Source: Marinobacter arenosus
GTDB taxonomy: Bacteria > Pseudomonadota > Gammaproteobacteria > Pseudomonadales > Oleiphilaceae
Length of the DNA stretch: 64,000 bases
Assembly: GCF_019264345.1 (NCBI RefSeq)
Contig: NZ_JAHVAO010000001.1
Location: forward strand, 1,178,001 to 1,242,000
Direction: 5' to 3'
Below are positions 1-8,829 of the stretch, piece after piece. Numbering within the stretch: the first letter of the stretch is position 1; every line of letters starts with the position of its first letter. The translations under genes were made by a program, and so were the position numbers. The notes under the pieces are model-generated. The model was not told where the DNA came from. It saw nothing but the letters and a program-made list of their open reading frames with translations, and ran no database searches.

Positions 1-998
<998 letters not shown>

Positions 999-999
999 T

Positions 1000-1587
1000 A
1001 TGCACGGTCGCCCCTCACTGAAATCGACGGCGCCCCTGATTCTGGTCGCAACGCTTGCGGCCTTACTGGCGGGGTGCGGATTTCAGTTGCGTGGCGCACC
1101 GCCGGTTTCCTCGGCGCTCCAGCCGCTCGCCGTTGAATGCAGCAACGACGTACCGGAGATTCTCTGCCAGTCCGTGCTTGACCAACTGGAACTGGGTGAC
1201 GTAAAGCTCAGCCCGGCCAACGAAGCCGCGTTTGTTATGCAACTCAGCGACTTCCGGGAAAACCGGAGGGCCTCGGCCATCACGGTCCAGGCTGCCGCGG
1301 CTGAATACACCATCCGCCAGTCCGTGAGCATTGAACTGATCAGTGCAGACCGTGTGCCTATGATCGGTGATACCCGCCTCACCTCTACCGAAAGCTACCG
1401 GTACGACGAGACCAATGTGCTGGCAAGGCAGCGTGAAGAAGAAGAGCTGAGGATGCAGCTGAGCGACCGCCTAGCCCAACAGGTGATTTTCCGCCTCGCC
1501 CCACTGACGGAGGCACGCATCGAAACCATTCGTGAAGAGCACCGGTCCGCGGCCGGCGAGTCCGACGAGGGTGCCCCGTCCCAATGA
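1000..1587 (+). CDS. lptE: LPS-assembly lipoprotein LptE
   Basis: Outer-membrane lipoprotein that plugs and helps fold LptD, the channel inserting lipopolysaccharide into the outer leaflet. 195 residues. The N-terminus is a lipoprotein signal with lipobox LLAGC (Cys26), followed by the family hallmark GFQLRG just after the cysteine. The rest fits the small alpha/beta LptE fold (QAAAAEYTIRQSV, then a C-terminal helix). It starts one base after the leuS stop and overlaps holA by ATGA, so it is translationally coupled to both. Confidence 0.95.
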   Translation: MHGRPSLKSTAPLILVATLAALLAGCGFQLRGAPPVSSALQPLAVECSNDVPEILCQSVLDQLELGDVKLSPANEAAFVMQLSDFRENRRASAITVQAAAAEYTIRQSVSIELISADRVPMIGDTRLTSTESYRYDETNVLARQREEEELRMQLSDRLAQQVIFRLAPLTEARIETIREEHRSAAGESDEGAPSQ

Positions 1588-2591
1588 AAACCCAGCCGGC
1601 CCAGCTTCCCCAGCTACTGAAGAAAGGCCTGTCGCCGGTCTACCTGATCTCCGGAGACGAACCCCTGCTGGTTCAGGAATGTTGTGACCAGATCCGCAAG
1701 GCGGCACGGGATGCGGGCTTTCAGGATCGCCTGACGTTCCACGCCGATCACCAACTGGACTGGAACAGCGTTGCCGATGAGTTCAGCGCGATGTCGTTGT
1801 TTGCCGAACGGCGACGCATCGAAATCCACCTTCCCACCGGTAAGTTGGGTGACGGACGTGCCGTACTGGAGCGGGTGCTGCAGGATCCCCCGGACGACAT
1901 CATTCTGTTGCTGATCAGCGCACGCCTGGATGCCGCGGAAACCCGGCGGAAATGGTACAAAGAGCTTCAGACTAAAGGCCTGCATGTTCCGGTCTGGCCG
2001 GTGGATGCCGATAAGTTTCAGGGCTGGTTGCAGCAGCGCGCCTCGAGCCGTGGCCTGAGCCTGACCCGAGGCGCCCTCGCCATGCTCGCCGAGCGCCTCG
2101 AAGGCAATTTGCTCGCCGCCAGCCAGGAACTGGACCGCTTGTCGCTGCTGGGCAGTGGCCAGACCATCGACGAAGAAACCGTGGAACAGGCCGTGCAGGA
2201 CAGCTCTCGTTTCAACGGGTTTGAACTGGTCACCGAACTGCTCGCCGGGCGGGCGCCCCATGCTGGCAAGATGATTGGTATTCTGCAGCAGGAGGGCGAA
2301 AACCCTCTAGGCCTGCTCGCCGTGCTCACCCGGGACCTGAACCTGATTCTGGAGCTCAAGGCGACCGCGGCGCAAGGCGACAACCCGTCGGCCTTCCTGA
2401 AGAAACGAGGGGTTTTCCAGCCCCAACGCGCCCGCGTCATTGAGCAGGCCGCCCGACGCCTGAACCGGAAACAGCTCCACGAGGCCATTGAACTTTGCAG
2501 CCAGATTGATCGGGCCGCCAAAGGCTTCGATACCCTCTCGCCCTGGCACCATTTGCGAGACCTGTCCGCCCACCTGGCGGCCCAGTCCTGA
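1584..2591 (+). CDS. holA: DNA polymerase III delta subunit
   Basis: Clamp-loader subunit that opens the beta sliding clamp. 335 residues, normal for HolA. Seen: the N-terminal PVYLISGDEPLLVQE motif, the beta-binding segment (SMSLFAERRRIEI), the middle AAA-like domain (LLLISARLD) and the C-terminal helical collar domain ending DLSAHLAA. The start overlaps the lptE stop by four bases (ATGA), which fixes the start codon. No terminator is evident directly after it. Confidence 0.96.
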   Translation: MKTQPAQLPQLLKKGLSPVYLISGDEPLLVQECCDQIRKAARDAGFQDRLTFHADHQLDWNSVADEFSAMSLFAERRRIEIHLPTGKLGDGRAVLERVLQDPPDDIILLLISARLDAAETRRKWYKELQTKGLHVPVWPVDADKFQGWLQQRASSRGLSLTRGALAMLAERLEGNLLAASQELDRLSLLGSGQTIDEETVEQAVQDSSRFNGFELVTELLAGRAPHAGKMIGILQQEGENPLGLLAVLTRDLNLILELKATAAQGDNPSAFLKKRGVFQPQRARVIEQAARRLNRKQLHEAIELCSQIDRAAKGFDTLSPWHHLRDLSAHLAAQS

Positions 2592-2640
2592 CCTACATCA
2601 ATACTGCGGCAGGTAGTTCCCGACACGTGTGCCCGCCCTC

Positions 2641-2670
2641 TTGACAGTTTTTCTCCTCACGGCGCATGTT
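2641..2670 (+). promoter_or_regulatory. Possible sigma-70 promoter for the coiled-coil gene
   Basis: A perfect TTGACA at 2641-2646 is followed 18 bases later by a weak CATGTT -10 candidate (2665-2670). It lies about 30 bases before a strong Shine-Dalgarno, AAAGGAGGTG (2686-2695), of the gene at 2702. The -10 element is poor, so this is tentative. Confidence 0.35.
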
Positions 2671-2701
2671 AAAACATCGTCAATCAAAGGAGGTGCCTGA
2701 T

Positions 2702-2965
2702 ATGAATCTTCAAGAGGAACTCAAGAAGCTGTCCGAAAAGATCAAACAGTATCGCGATGAAGCGCGCGTTCAGATGCATCTTGCTCGAGAGGACGTCAAG
2801 GACGAGTGGGATGATCTCGAAGAAGATTGGGACCGCTTTCGAACCAAGATCGATCAGATCATGCACGATGCCGAAAATGCGTCCCAGGAAGCCCGCCAGA
2901 CTGCACAAAAGCTTGGCGAGGATCTGAAAAGTGGCTACCAGAACATCCGGAACAAACTGAAGTAA
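2702..2965 (+). CDS. Small charged coiled-coil protein, function unknown
   Basis: 87 residues, nearly all predicted helix and rich in Lys, Glu, Asp and Gln with heptad-like spacing (starts MNLQEELKKLSEKIKQ). No signal peptide or membrane segment. It resembles small cytosolic coiled-coil stress-type proteins, but I cannot assign a function. I chose the ATG at 2702 over an upstream in-frame ATG (2666) because a near-perfect Shine-Dalgarno (AAAGGAGGTG) sits 6-7 bases before it. It stands alone: holA ends 110 bases upstream and an 18-bp palindrome follows the stop. Confidence 0.8.
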   Translation: MNLQEELKKLSEKIKQYRDEARVQMHLAREDVKDEWDDLEEDWDRFRTKIDQIMHDAENASQEARQTAQKLGEDLKSGYQNIRNKLK

Positions 2966-2966
2966 A

Positions 2967-2984
2967 GTGTTAACCGGTTAACAC
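2967..2984. repeat. Perfect 18-bp palindrome
   Basis: GTGTTAACCGGTTAACAC, both arms identical with no spacer, beginning one base after the TAA stop of the coiled-coil gene. With no loop it is a poor RNA hairpin and looks more like a binding site for a dimeric regulator. It lies about 170 bases upstream of the nuclease gene at 3158. Confidence 0.6.
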
Positions 2985-3005
2985 AACGCCACAAATTTCA
3001 ACCAA

Positions 3006-3030
3006 AGAGGCTCTTTGCCCGAGAGCCTCT
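3006..3030 (+). terminator. Stem-loop, possible terminator without T-tract
   Basis: AGAGGCTCT and AGAGCCTCT form a perfect 9-bp stem with a 7-base loop. It sits 40 bases after the coiled-coil gene and 128 bases before the nuclease gene. No run of T follows, so it may stabilise the 3' end rather than terminate on its own. Confidence 0.45.
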
Positions 3031-3157
3031 GTGTCATACTTCACAGTGTGAGTGAACGAAGCGTCATGTTTTTGACCTTAAGGTCATATCAGGCCAACGC
3101 TCCATCACGGCCTGGTTTGCATAGCCGCTTACAGACACTGCGAGGTATAAGAGGCGT

Positions 3158-3793
3158 ATGAAAAACTTCTTGCTGACAATAACAACTGTCTCACTTCTGC
3201 TCACCGCTGGTCTGGTTATCGGCCAGAACATCCGCTTCAGTGACCCCGACACCGTGATCAAGAACGAGTTCTGGGGCAACCTGTACGCCAATGGCGGCAA
3301 CTCCTTTTTCTGCGACAAGACCTTTGCCACCAAAGGCTTCCTGATGACAGATGGCTACATCTATCCCCTGGCGGATATTCGTAGCGCGCTCGACTGCGGA
3401 ACGTCCCGGCAATGCGAGCAAGACAACCGCTACCGGCAGATCGCGTCAGACCTTCACAACATGGTTCCAGCCCGCAACCGTACTGAGATGAAGCGACGTA
3501 ACGTTCGCTACGAAAACCTCGGGGAAGGCGTCAAAGTGGATGAGTGCGGCATTCGGGAAAGTGCCGGATTCTTCGAGCCGCCCGAGCGGGTCAAGGGCGA
3601 TGTTGCCCGCACCGTTGCGTACATGGTGGATACGTATGGGCTACCCTGGCTCGGAGCAACACCCGTATTCCAGGGCTGGAACCGTATCGATCCGCCCGAT
3701 GACACGGAGCTTACCCGGCATCGTCGTATTGCGGAAATCCAGGGCAACGAGAACCCGTTCGTCACCCAGCCGGACCGAATGGAACAGCTTTGA
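3158..3793 (+). CDS. Secreted EndA/endonuclease I family nuclease
   Basis: Likely an extracellular or periplasmic DNA/RNA endonuclease. 211 residues with an N-terminal signal peptide (about 1-22, hydrophobic, no lipobox). The endonuclease I pattern is clear: SDLHNMVPA with the catalytic-type His, then FEPPERVKGDVARTVAYM, and a C-terminal DPPDDTELTRHRRIAEIQGNENPF. In the family these carry the Mg-binding His/Asn and structural residues. Two early cysteine-containing segments (FFCDKTF and LDCGTSRQC) suggest disulfides in the periplasm. A strong terminator follows. The exact subfamily (EndA, NucM, Dns) was not resolved. Confidence 0.85.
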   Translation: MKNFLLTITTVSLLLTAGLVIGQNIRFSDPDTVIKNEFWGNLYANGGNSFFCDKTFATKGFLMTDGYIYPLADIRSALDCGTSRQCEQDNRYRQIASDLHNMVPARNRTEMKRRNVRYENLGEGVKVDECGIRESAGFFEPPERVKGDVARTVAYMVDTYGLPWLGATPVFQGWNRIDPPDDTELTRHRRIAEIQGNENPFVTQPDRMEQL

Positions 3794-3814
3794 CGGAATC
3801 CGTGTAAACCGCAT

Positions 3815-3847
3815 AAAAAAAGCAGGCCCGAGGGCCTGCTTTTTTTG
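3815..3847. terminator. Bidirectional rho-independent terminator
   Basis: AGCAGGCC and GGCCTGCT form a GC-rich stem flanked by seven A on the left and seven T on the right. It can therefore end both the nuclease gene (plus) and the acyl-CoA dehydrogenase gene (minus), which converge here. Confidence 0.9.
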
Positions 3848-3869
3848 TCCACTCATCGCAATGCGACGA

Positions 3870-5666
3870 TCAGAACTCTTCCGCAGTCAACGCCATCATA
3901 GACTCGCTGCCACTGCGAATACCCTCGGCCAGGGAAACCGTCTTCGGCAACAGGCGGTCATAATAGAAACGCGCGGTTTTCAGCTTGCCCGTGTAGAAGC
4001 CGGAGCTGTCGCCGTCGGCTTTCGGAGCCGCCGCCTTCACAATCTTGGCCCACATGTAGCCAAGCGCCGTCAGGCCAAACAGGTCGAGGTAATCCACAGA
4101 TGCGGCACCGACCGCATCCGGATTGTCACCAGCCTGATTGATCACATGTTCGGTGACATCGGAAAGGCGCTCAAGTGCCGCAGAAAGCGGCTCCAGGAAC
4201 GGACGCAGCGTTTCGTCAGCACTGTTCTCTTCGATGAATGCCGCAACATCCTGGGCAAACAGCTCGTACAGCTTGCCCTGGCTGCCGACGACCTTGCGCC
4301 CCATCAGGTCCAGCGCCTGGATACCGTTGGTGCCCTCGTAGATCTGGGTAATGCGGCAATCGCGAACCAGTTGCTCCTGGCCCCACTCCCGGATGAAGCC
4401 ATGCCCACCGAAGACCTGCTGGCCCATAATGCAGGCATCCAGGCCGCGGTCGGTCAAGAACGCCTTGGCCACCGGGGTCAGCAACGCCACCATACCTTCG
4501 GCATGCTTGCGACGGTCTTCCTCACTGGGATCGGCGTACTTGGCGATATCGAGCCACTGGGCAACGTACGTGGAAAAGGCACGACCACCTTCGACATAGC
4601 CCTTCATGGTGAGCAGCATACGACGCACGTCGGGATGAACCAGAATCGGATCAGCGGCTTTTTCTGGCTGCTGGGCACCGGTTGGTGCACGGCTCTGGAT
4701 ACGGTCCATCGCGTACTCACGAGCGCTCTGCAGAGATGCCTCGGCGGCACCAATGCCCTGAATACCAACACCCAGACGCTCATAGTTCATCATGGTGAAC
4801 ATTGCGGCGAGACCCTTGTTCTCCTCGCCGACCAGCCAGCCCTTGGCGCCGTCAAAATTCATCACGCAGGTAGCCGAGCCCTTGATGCCCATCTTTTTCT
4901 CGATGGAGCCACAGCTGAAGCTGTTGCGCTCACCCAGCGAGCCGTCATCGTTGACCAGGAACTTGGGCACCAGGAAGAGGGAAATGCCCTTCGGGCCCTT
5001 TGGGGCGTCCGGCAGCTTGGCGAGAACAAGGTGAATAATGTTCTCGGCCATGTCGTGCTCGCCCCAAGTGATAAAGATCTTGGTGCCGGTCACATCGAAA
5101 GAGCCGTCATCATTCGGTTCGGCCTTGGTGCGGATAATACCCAGATCGGTTCCAGCATGAGGCTCGGTCAGATCCATCGCGCCTGACCAGACGCCGGAGT
5201 ACATGTTGGGCAGGTATTTCTCCTTGAGCTCCTGGCTGCCATGGGCGTCCAGCGCCAGGCAGGCACCTGCCGTCAGCATTGGTGCAAGGCCGAACGCCAT
5301 GTTGGCGCCCTGCATCATCTCCTCGAACTGGGCAACCAGGGTTTTGGGCATACCCATGCCACCAAATTCAGGGTTGCCGCCAAGACCATTCCAGCCGCCT
5401 TCAACGATGGTCTGGTAGGCTTCCTTGAAGCCCTCCGGTGCGGTGACTTCGCCTTCGTTCCACTTGCTTCCCAGCTCATCACCCTCACGATTCAGCGGCG
5501 CCAGCACGCCACCGCTGATTTTGCCGGCTTCTTCCAGAATGGCATCGGCGGTTTCCGGATCGACGTTCTCGGCAACCTTGGGCAGCGAGGCCCAAAGGGC
5601 GGGAGCATCAAATACTTCGTTCAACACGAAACGCATGTCACGCAAAGGTGCCTGATAATCAGCCAT
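3870..5666 (-). CDS. Acyl-CoA dehydrogenase, long (about 600-residue) type
   Basis: FAD flavoenzyme for the first oxidation of acyl-CoA in beta-oxidation. 598 residues: N-terminal domain, middle beta domain (LTEPHAGTDLG, TGTKIFITWGEHDM), C-terminal helical domain (QVFGGHGFIREWGQEQLVRD, IYEGTNGIQALDLMGRK) and the extra C-terminal extension of this class. The start has a GGAGAGT ribosome site five bases upstream. It lies downstream of, and is closely related along its whole length to, the gene at 5877-7676, but a terminator separates them. Chain-length preference cannot be read from sequence. Symbol left empty because FadE numbering differs among species. Confidence 0.93.
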   Translation of the reverse strand: MADYQAPLRDMRFVLNEVFDAPALWASLPKVAENVDPETADAILEEAGKISGGVLAPLNREGDELGSKWNEGEVTAPEGFKEAYQTIVEGGWNGLGGNPEFGGMGMPKTLVAQFEEMMQGANMAFGLAPMLTAGACLALDAHGSQELKEKYLPNMYSGVWSGAMDLTEPHAGTDLGIIRTKAEPNDDGSFDVTGTKIFITWGEHDMAENIIHLVLAKLPDAPKGPKGISLFLVPKFLVNDDGSLGERNSFSCGSIEKKMGIKGSATCVMNFDGAKGWLVGEENKGLAAMFTMMNYERLGVGIQGIGAAEASLQSAREYAMDRIQSRAPTGAQQPEKAADPILVHPDVRRMLLTMKGYVEGGRAFSTYVAQWLDIAKYADPSEEDRRKHAEGMVALLTPVAKAFLTDRGLDACIMGQQVFGGHGFIREWGQEQLVRDCRITQIYEGTNGIQALDLMGRKVVGSQGKLYELFAQDVAAFIEENSADETLRPFLEPLSAALERLSDVTEHVINQAGDNPDAVGAASVDYLDLFGLTALGYMWAKIVKAAAPKADGDSSGFYTGKLKTARFYYDRLLPKTVSLAEGIRSGSESMMALTAEEF

Positions 5667-5810
5667 CTATAACTCTCCAAAATTCCAGTCAGTCTTTTCA
5701 GGCGGCAAAACGACCATCATTGGCCAGACTCGCCTGTTCGGGCTATGTGTCCGCTCTCGATTATTTTTTTGGGCCGCCATTCTACCTCAAAAGCGGAACT
5801 CAACTCATGA

Positions 5811-5841
5811 AAAAAGCCCGCCTCCTTGGAGTGCGGGCTTT
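5811..5841 (-). terminator. Rho-independent terminator
   Basis: On the minus strand, AAGCCCGC, an inner CTCC/GGAG pairing and GCGGGCTT followed by T residues form a terminator immediately after the acyl-CoA dehydrogenase gene that ends at 5877. It isolates that gene from its downstream paralog, apart from any read-through. Confidence 0.85.
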
Positions 5842-5876
5842 CCGTACACTGCTGAACTGCCTCAGGTGCCCGCGCC

Positions 5877-7676
5877 TTAGATGGCGAAGGCTTCCTCCGG
5901 CATGTCCATCAGGCTGTCCGCACCAGCCAGCATGCTTTCAGCATGGGCCTTGGCGCGGGGCAGCATACGCTTGAAGTAGAAGCGAGCCGTCTGCACCTTG
6001 GCGTTGTAGAACATCTCTTCAGAGGTACCGTCCGCCATCTTGTCCAGGGCAACCTTGGCCATGCGGGCCCACAGGTACGCGAACACGGCATAGCCGGAGT
6101 ACATCAGGTAGTCCACCGATGCAGCCCCAACCTCTTCGCGGTTCTTCATGGCGGTCATGCCAACCTTCATGGTCAGGTCACCCCATTCCTTGTTCAACGC
6201 AGCCAGCGGCTCAAGGAATTCCTTCAGTTGTTCATTGTCCGCGTTTTCCTTGCAGAACACGTGCACCTGCTTGGTGAAGCCCTTGAGGGACTCGCCCTGG
6301 GTCATCAGAACCTTGCGACCCAGCAGATCCAGTGCCTGGATACCGGTGGTGCCCTCGTAGATCATGCCGATACGGGCATCGCGTACGTTCTGCTCCATGC
6401 CCCACTCGGAGATGAAACCGTGACCACCGAATACCTGCATGCCCAGGTTGGCGGCTTCGTAACCGATCTCGGTCAGGAATGCCTTGGCGATCGGCGTCAG
6501 GAAGCCAAGCGCTTCATCGGCGGCCTTGCGCTCTTCTTCGGTCTTACCGCTGTGAACGATGTCCGCCTGCTGTGCAGTCAGGTAGATCAGTGCACGGGCA
6601 CCTTCGGCCACCGCTTTCTGGGTCAGCAGCATGCGACGAACGTCCGGGTGCACAATGATCGGGTCCGCAATGCTTTCCGGATTCTTGGGACCACTGAGGG
6701 AACGCATGGCCAGACGCTCCTTGGAGTAAGCCAGTGAGCCCTGGAAGCCCAGCTCGGCGGCACCCAGGCCCTGAATGGCGGTACCGATACGAGCGGTATT
6801 CATGAAGGTGAACATGCAGTTCAGACCCTTGTTCTCCGGTCCGATCAGCCAGCCCTTGGCACCGTCAAAGTTCATCACGCAGGTCGCGTTGCCATGAATC
6901 CCCATCTTGTGCTCGATGGAACCACAGGAAACGGCATTGCGCTCGCCGGAAGAGCCGTCTTCGTTCGGAAGATTCTTCGGTACGATGAACAGGGAAATAC
7001 CTTTGGTGCCTTCCGGTGCGCCCGGCAGGCGAGCCAGAACGATGTGGACGATGTTCTCGGCCATGTCGTGTTCACCGGCGGAGATGAAGATCTTGGTGCC
7101 GGTGATGGCATAGGTGCCGTCGGCATTCGGTTCCGCCTTGGTGCGCAACGTACCCAGATCCGAACCACAGTGCGGCTCGGTCAGGCACATAGTGCCGGTC
7201 CACTCACCACTGATCAGCTTGGTCAGATAGGTCTGTTTCTGCTCTTCGGTGCCGTGCGCCTCGATGGTGTTGGTCGCACCATGGCTCAGGCCCGGATACA
7301 TGCCCCAGGACCAGTTGGCAGTACCCACCATTTCGCTCATGACCAGACCCAGCGAGTGCGGCAGGCCCTGGCCGCCGTAGTTGGGGTCCGCAGTCATGGA
7401 CGGCCAGCCGCCTTCCACGTATTGCTGGTAGGCTTCCTTGAAGCCGGTCGGCGTCTTCACACCGTCTTCGCTCCAGGTACAACCCTCTTTATCACCCACC
7501 TGGTTCAGCGGAGACAGAACCTGCTCACAGAACTTGGCACCTTCACCGATAATGGCATCCACCATGTCCGGAGTCGCGTCTTCGGCACCTTCAAGGTTTG
7601 CGTAGTGCTGCTCACTGTTCAGCAGCTCGTTCATTACAAATTTGATGTCACGCAGGGGCGCTTTGTATTCAGGCAT
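5877..7676 (-). CDS. Acyl-CoA dehydrogenase, long type, paralog of 3870-5666
   Basis: 599 residues with the same architecture as its neighbour: MPEYKAPLRD start, LTEPHCGSDLG and TGTKIFISAGEHDM in the flavin domain, QVFGGHGFISEWGMEQNVRD and IYEGTTGIQALDLLGRK in the helical domain. I chose the ATG at 7676 rather than an upstream GTG (7748). It has a GAGGTGG ribosome site seven bases before it, and its first residues align with the MADYQAPLRD start of the paralog. Its promoter carries two PsrA-like operator boxes, which suggests control by fatty acyl-CoA. The pair probably covers different chain lengths. Confidence 0.94.
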   Translation of the reverse strand: MPEYKAPLRDIKFVMNELLNSEQHYANLEGAEDATPDMVDAIIGEGAKFCEQVLSPLNQVGDKEGCTWSEDGVKTPTGFKEAYQQYVEGGWPSMTADPNYGGQGLPHSLGLVMSEMVGTANWSWGMYPGLSHGATNTIEAHGTEEQKQTYLTKLISGEWTGTMCLTEPHCGSDLGTLRTKAEPNADGTYAITGTKIFISAGEHDMAENIVHIVLARLPGAPEGTKGISLFIVPKNLPNEDGSSGERNAVSCGSIEHKMGIHGNATCVMNFDGAKGWLIGPENKGLNCMFTFMNTARIGTAIQGLGAAELGFQGSLAYSKERLAMRSLSGPKNPESIADPIIVHPDVRRMLLTQKAVAEGARALIYLTAQQADIVHSGKTEEERKAADEALGFLTPIAKAFLTEIGYEAANLGMQVFGGHGFISEWGMEQNVRDARIGMIYEGTTGIQALDLLGRKVLMTQGESLKGFTKQVHVFCKENADNEQLKEFLEPLAALNKEWGDLTMKVGMTAMKNREEVGAASVDYLMYSGYAVFAYLWARMAKVALDKMADGTSEEMFYNAKVQTARFYFKRMLPRAKAHAESMLAGADSLMDMPEEAFAI

Positions 7677-7776
7677 GGAATCCACCTCGGTTTTCGGTCT
7701 CAGCTGAATCTGGTCTGACAGCTTCTGGCCTTGGGTTTGCTCAGACACCGCAACGCGCTGCGCCGCGGCCTTAATT

Positions 7777-7820
7777 AAACACTTGTTTGAAACATACGTT
7801 TACAGGCACAGAATTGTCAA
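7777..7820 (-). promoter_or_regulatory. Sigma-70 promoter with two PsrA-like operators
   Basis: On the minus strand, TTGACA (7815-7820) and TATGTT (7791-7796) are 18 bases apart and face the acyl-CoA dehydrogenase gene. Two AAAC-N4-GTTT inverted repeats sit side by side: AAAC-actt-GTTT (7777-7788) and AAAC-atac-GTTT (7790-7801), the second covering the -10. This matches the known PsrA consensus of Pseudomonas, (G/C)AAAC-N2-4-GTTT(G/C), a repressor released by long-chain acyl-CoA or fatty acid. The site is seen; the regulator is inferred. Confidence 0.7.
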
Positions 7821-7926
7821 TAGTCGGAACAAAAATTTGTGTTGCGGTATGTGACGTAAAGGGGGCGCACAAGCAAATACAAACAGTTGCGAGTACCTGG
7901 AACTCGGGAGGAAAAACGCTGGTTGT

Positions 7927-8523
7927 TCAGGCGGCAACCGGGCCGAAACCGGTCGTCGGTTTTGGCGGTTCGTCGGCCAGGGCTGATACAGACCGGTAGG
8001 CGCTGCTGGCTTGTGCACCCATCTGGGACAAGGCATCTCCGGAGTCGCCGTTGCGCTCGGATGCCAGCTCGGTGCGGGCCTGGAGCATCACCTGCATCGC
8101 TTCTGCTGCCACGGCCCGATCCTGGCTGGAAGGCTCCGCCGGTGCCATCGCGGCAGCCCGGACAATCCGCATCTTTTCAATAGTGGCCTGGGGATCGCCC
8201 TGCACCGGCGACACGTCGATGGACACTTCCCCACCCACGGCATACTCGGCGCCATCGGGACCGCGCTCAAAGGTAAACGAGACAGCGCCGGCGTGCTGGC
8301 CACCTGCGGCCTGGTGTGCCGCCTCGTGAGCCCGCACCTCGCGGTCCCGGGCCTTCAGTTCCGAAAGCCGGCTCAATTCTTCTTTACTTAACCCCTGTTC
8401 GTTTTGGACAGAAGCGGAACGGCTGTCACGGTTCGCTGTATCCGGCGAAGGGTCCGAAGCCGACGCAGGCCGGGCCGCGCCAGAAACGGAAAAAGCGGGA
8501 ATGTTCGGAGAGACAGCAATCAC
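7927..8523 (-). CDS. SprA-related putative metalloprotease
   Basis: 198 residues. The N-terminal 45 residues are a low-complexity Ser/Ala/Pro tail; the conserved part follows, with a helix ending in RAHEAAH (HExxH zinc motif, His66-Glu67-His70), then GAVSFTFERGPDGAEYAVGGEVSIDVSPVQGDPQATIEKM. This is the pattern of the SprA-related family (putative metalloprotease CJM1_0395 type). Function and substrate are not established. There is no clear signal peptide. It ends a two-gene unit with the flagellar-rod-like mini protein nine bases upstream, so the two products may act together. Confidence 0.8.
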   Translation of the reverse strand: MIAVSPNIPAFSVSGAARPASASDPSPDTANRDSRSASVQNEQGLSKEELSRLSELKARDREVRAHEAAHQAAGGQHAGAVSFTFERGPDGAEYAVGGEVSIDVSPVQGDPQATIEKMRIVRAAAMAPAEPSSQDRAVAAEAMQVMLQARTELASERNGDSGDALSQMGAQASSAYRSVSALADEPPKPTTGFGPVAA

Positions 8524-8532
8524 GACCGAGGC

Positions 8533-8778
8533 TCAGGCCATGATATCGAGCAGGGTGCCCAGGGTCTCGTCGGCGGTTTTCACCACCTGTGCGGATGCTT
8601 CCACACTGCGTTCGTAGAGTTTCAGGTCGATGATCGGCTCCACGAGGCTTCCAGCGCCATCAGACGTTCCCTGGGGACCATCGACGCCATCTCGGGCAAT
8701 CTTCCGGGCGGCATTTTCCATGCCGATCATGCCGTCCTGGATACCCTGAATACCGACCGCAAGCGTGTTGTTGATCAT
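8533..8778 (-). CDS. 81-residue protein like the ends of a flagellar rod/hook protein
   Basis: The N-terminus (MINNTLAVGIQGIQDGMIGM, then an amphipathic helix) resembles the first helix of flagellar rod and hook proteins. The C-terminus (YERSVEASAQVVKTADETLGTLLDI) closely resembles the last helix of FlgC/FlgG-type proteins (YExNAKVIKTADEML pattern). The large middle domain is absent: about 20 Gly/Asp/Ser-rich residues join the ends. It is therefore not a normal rod subunit. It is followed nine bases later by the SprA-related gene. Function unknown; a coiled-coil pair or axial-like assembly is a guess. A divergent copy of a truncated rod gene is the alternative. Confidence 0.72.
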   Translation of the reverse strand: MINNTLAVGIQGIQDGMIGMENAARKIARDGVDGPQGTSDGAGSLVEPIIDLKLYERSVEASAQVVKTADETLGTLLDIMA

Positions 8779-8829
8779 GACAGTGACTTCCAGTGACCAA
8801 TTATTGTCACCAGTAAGCCATAGTTTTGG

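Noticed and set aside
2967..2984. GTTAACC/GGTTAAC palindrome as a third BirA site
   Set aside because: The half-sites resemble BirA arms but have no spacer, whereas BirA needs 14-16 bases between them.
3540..5186. Long plus-strand open frame antisense to the acyl-CoA dehydrogenase
   Set aside because: It lies opposite a clear dehydrogenase gene, has no family motifs and is Arg/His-rich as expected of an antisense shadow in GC-rich DNA.
7787..7999. 71-codon plus-strand open frame over the PsrA-like promoter
   Set aside because: No ribosome site; it covers a promoter and the end of the SprA-related gene on the other strand.
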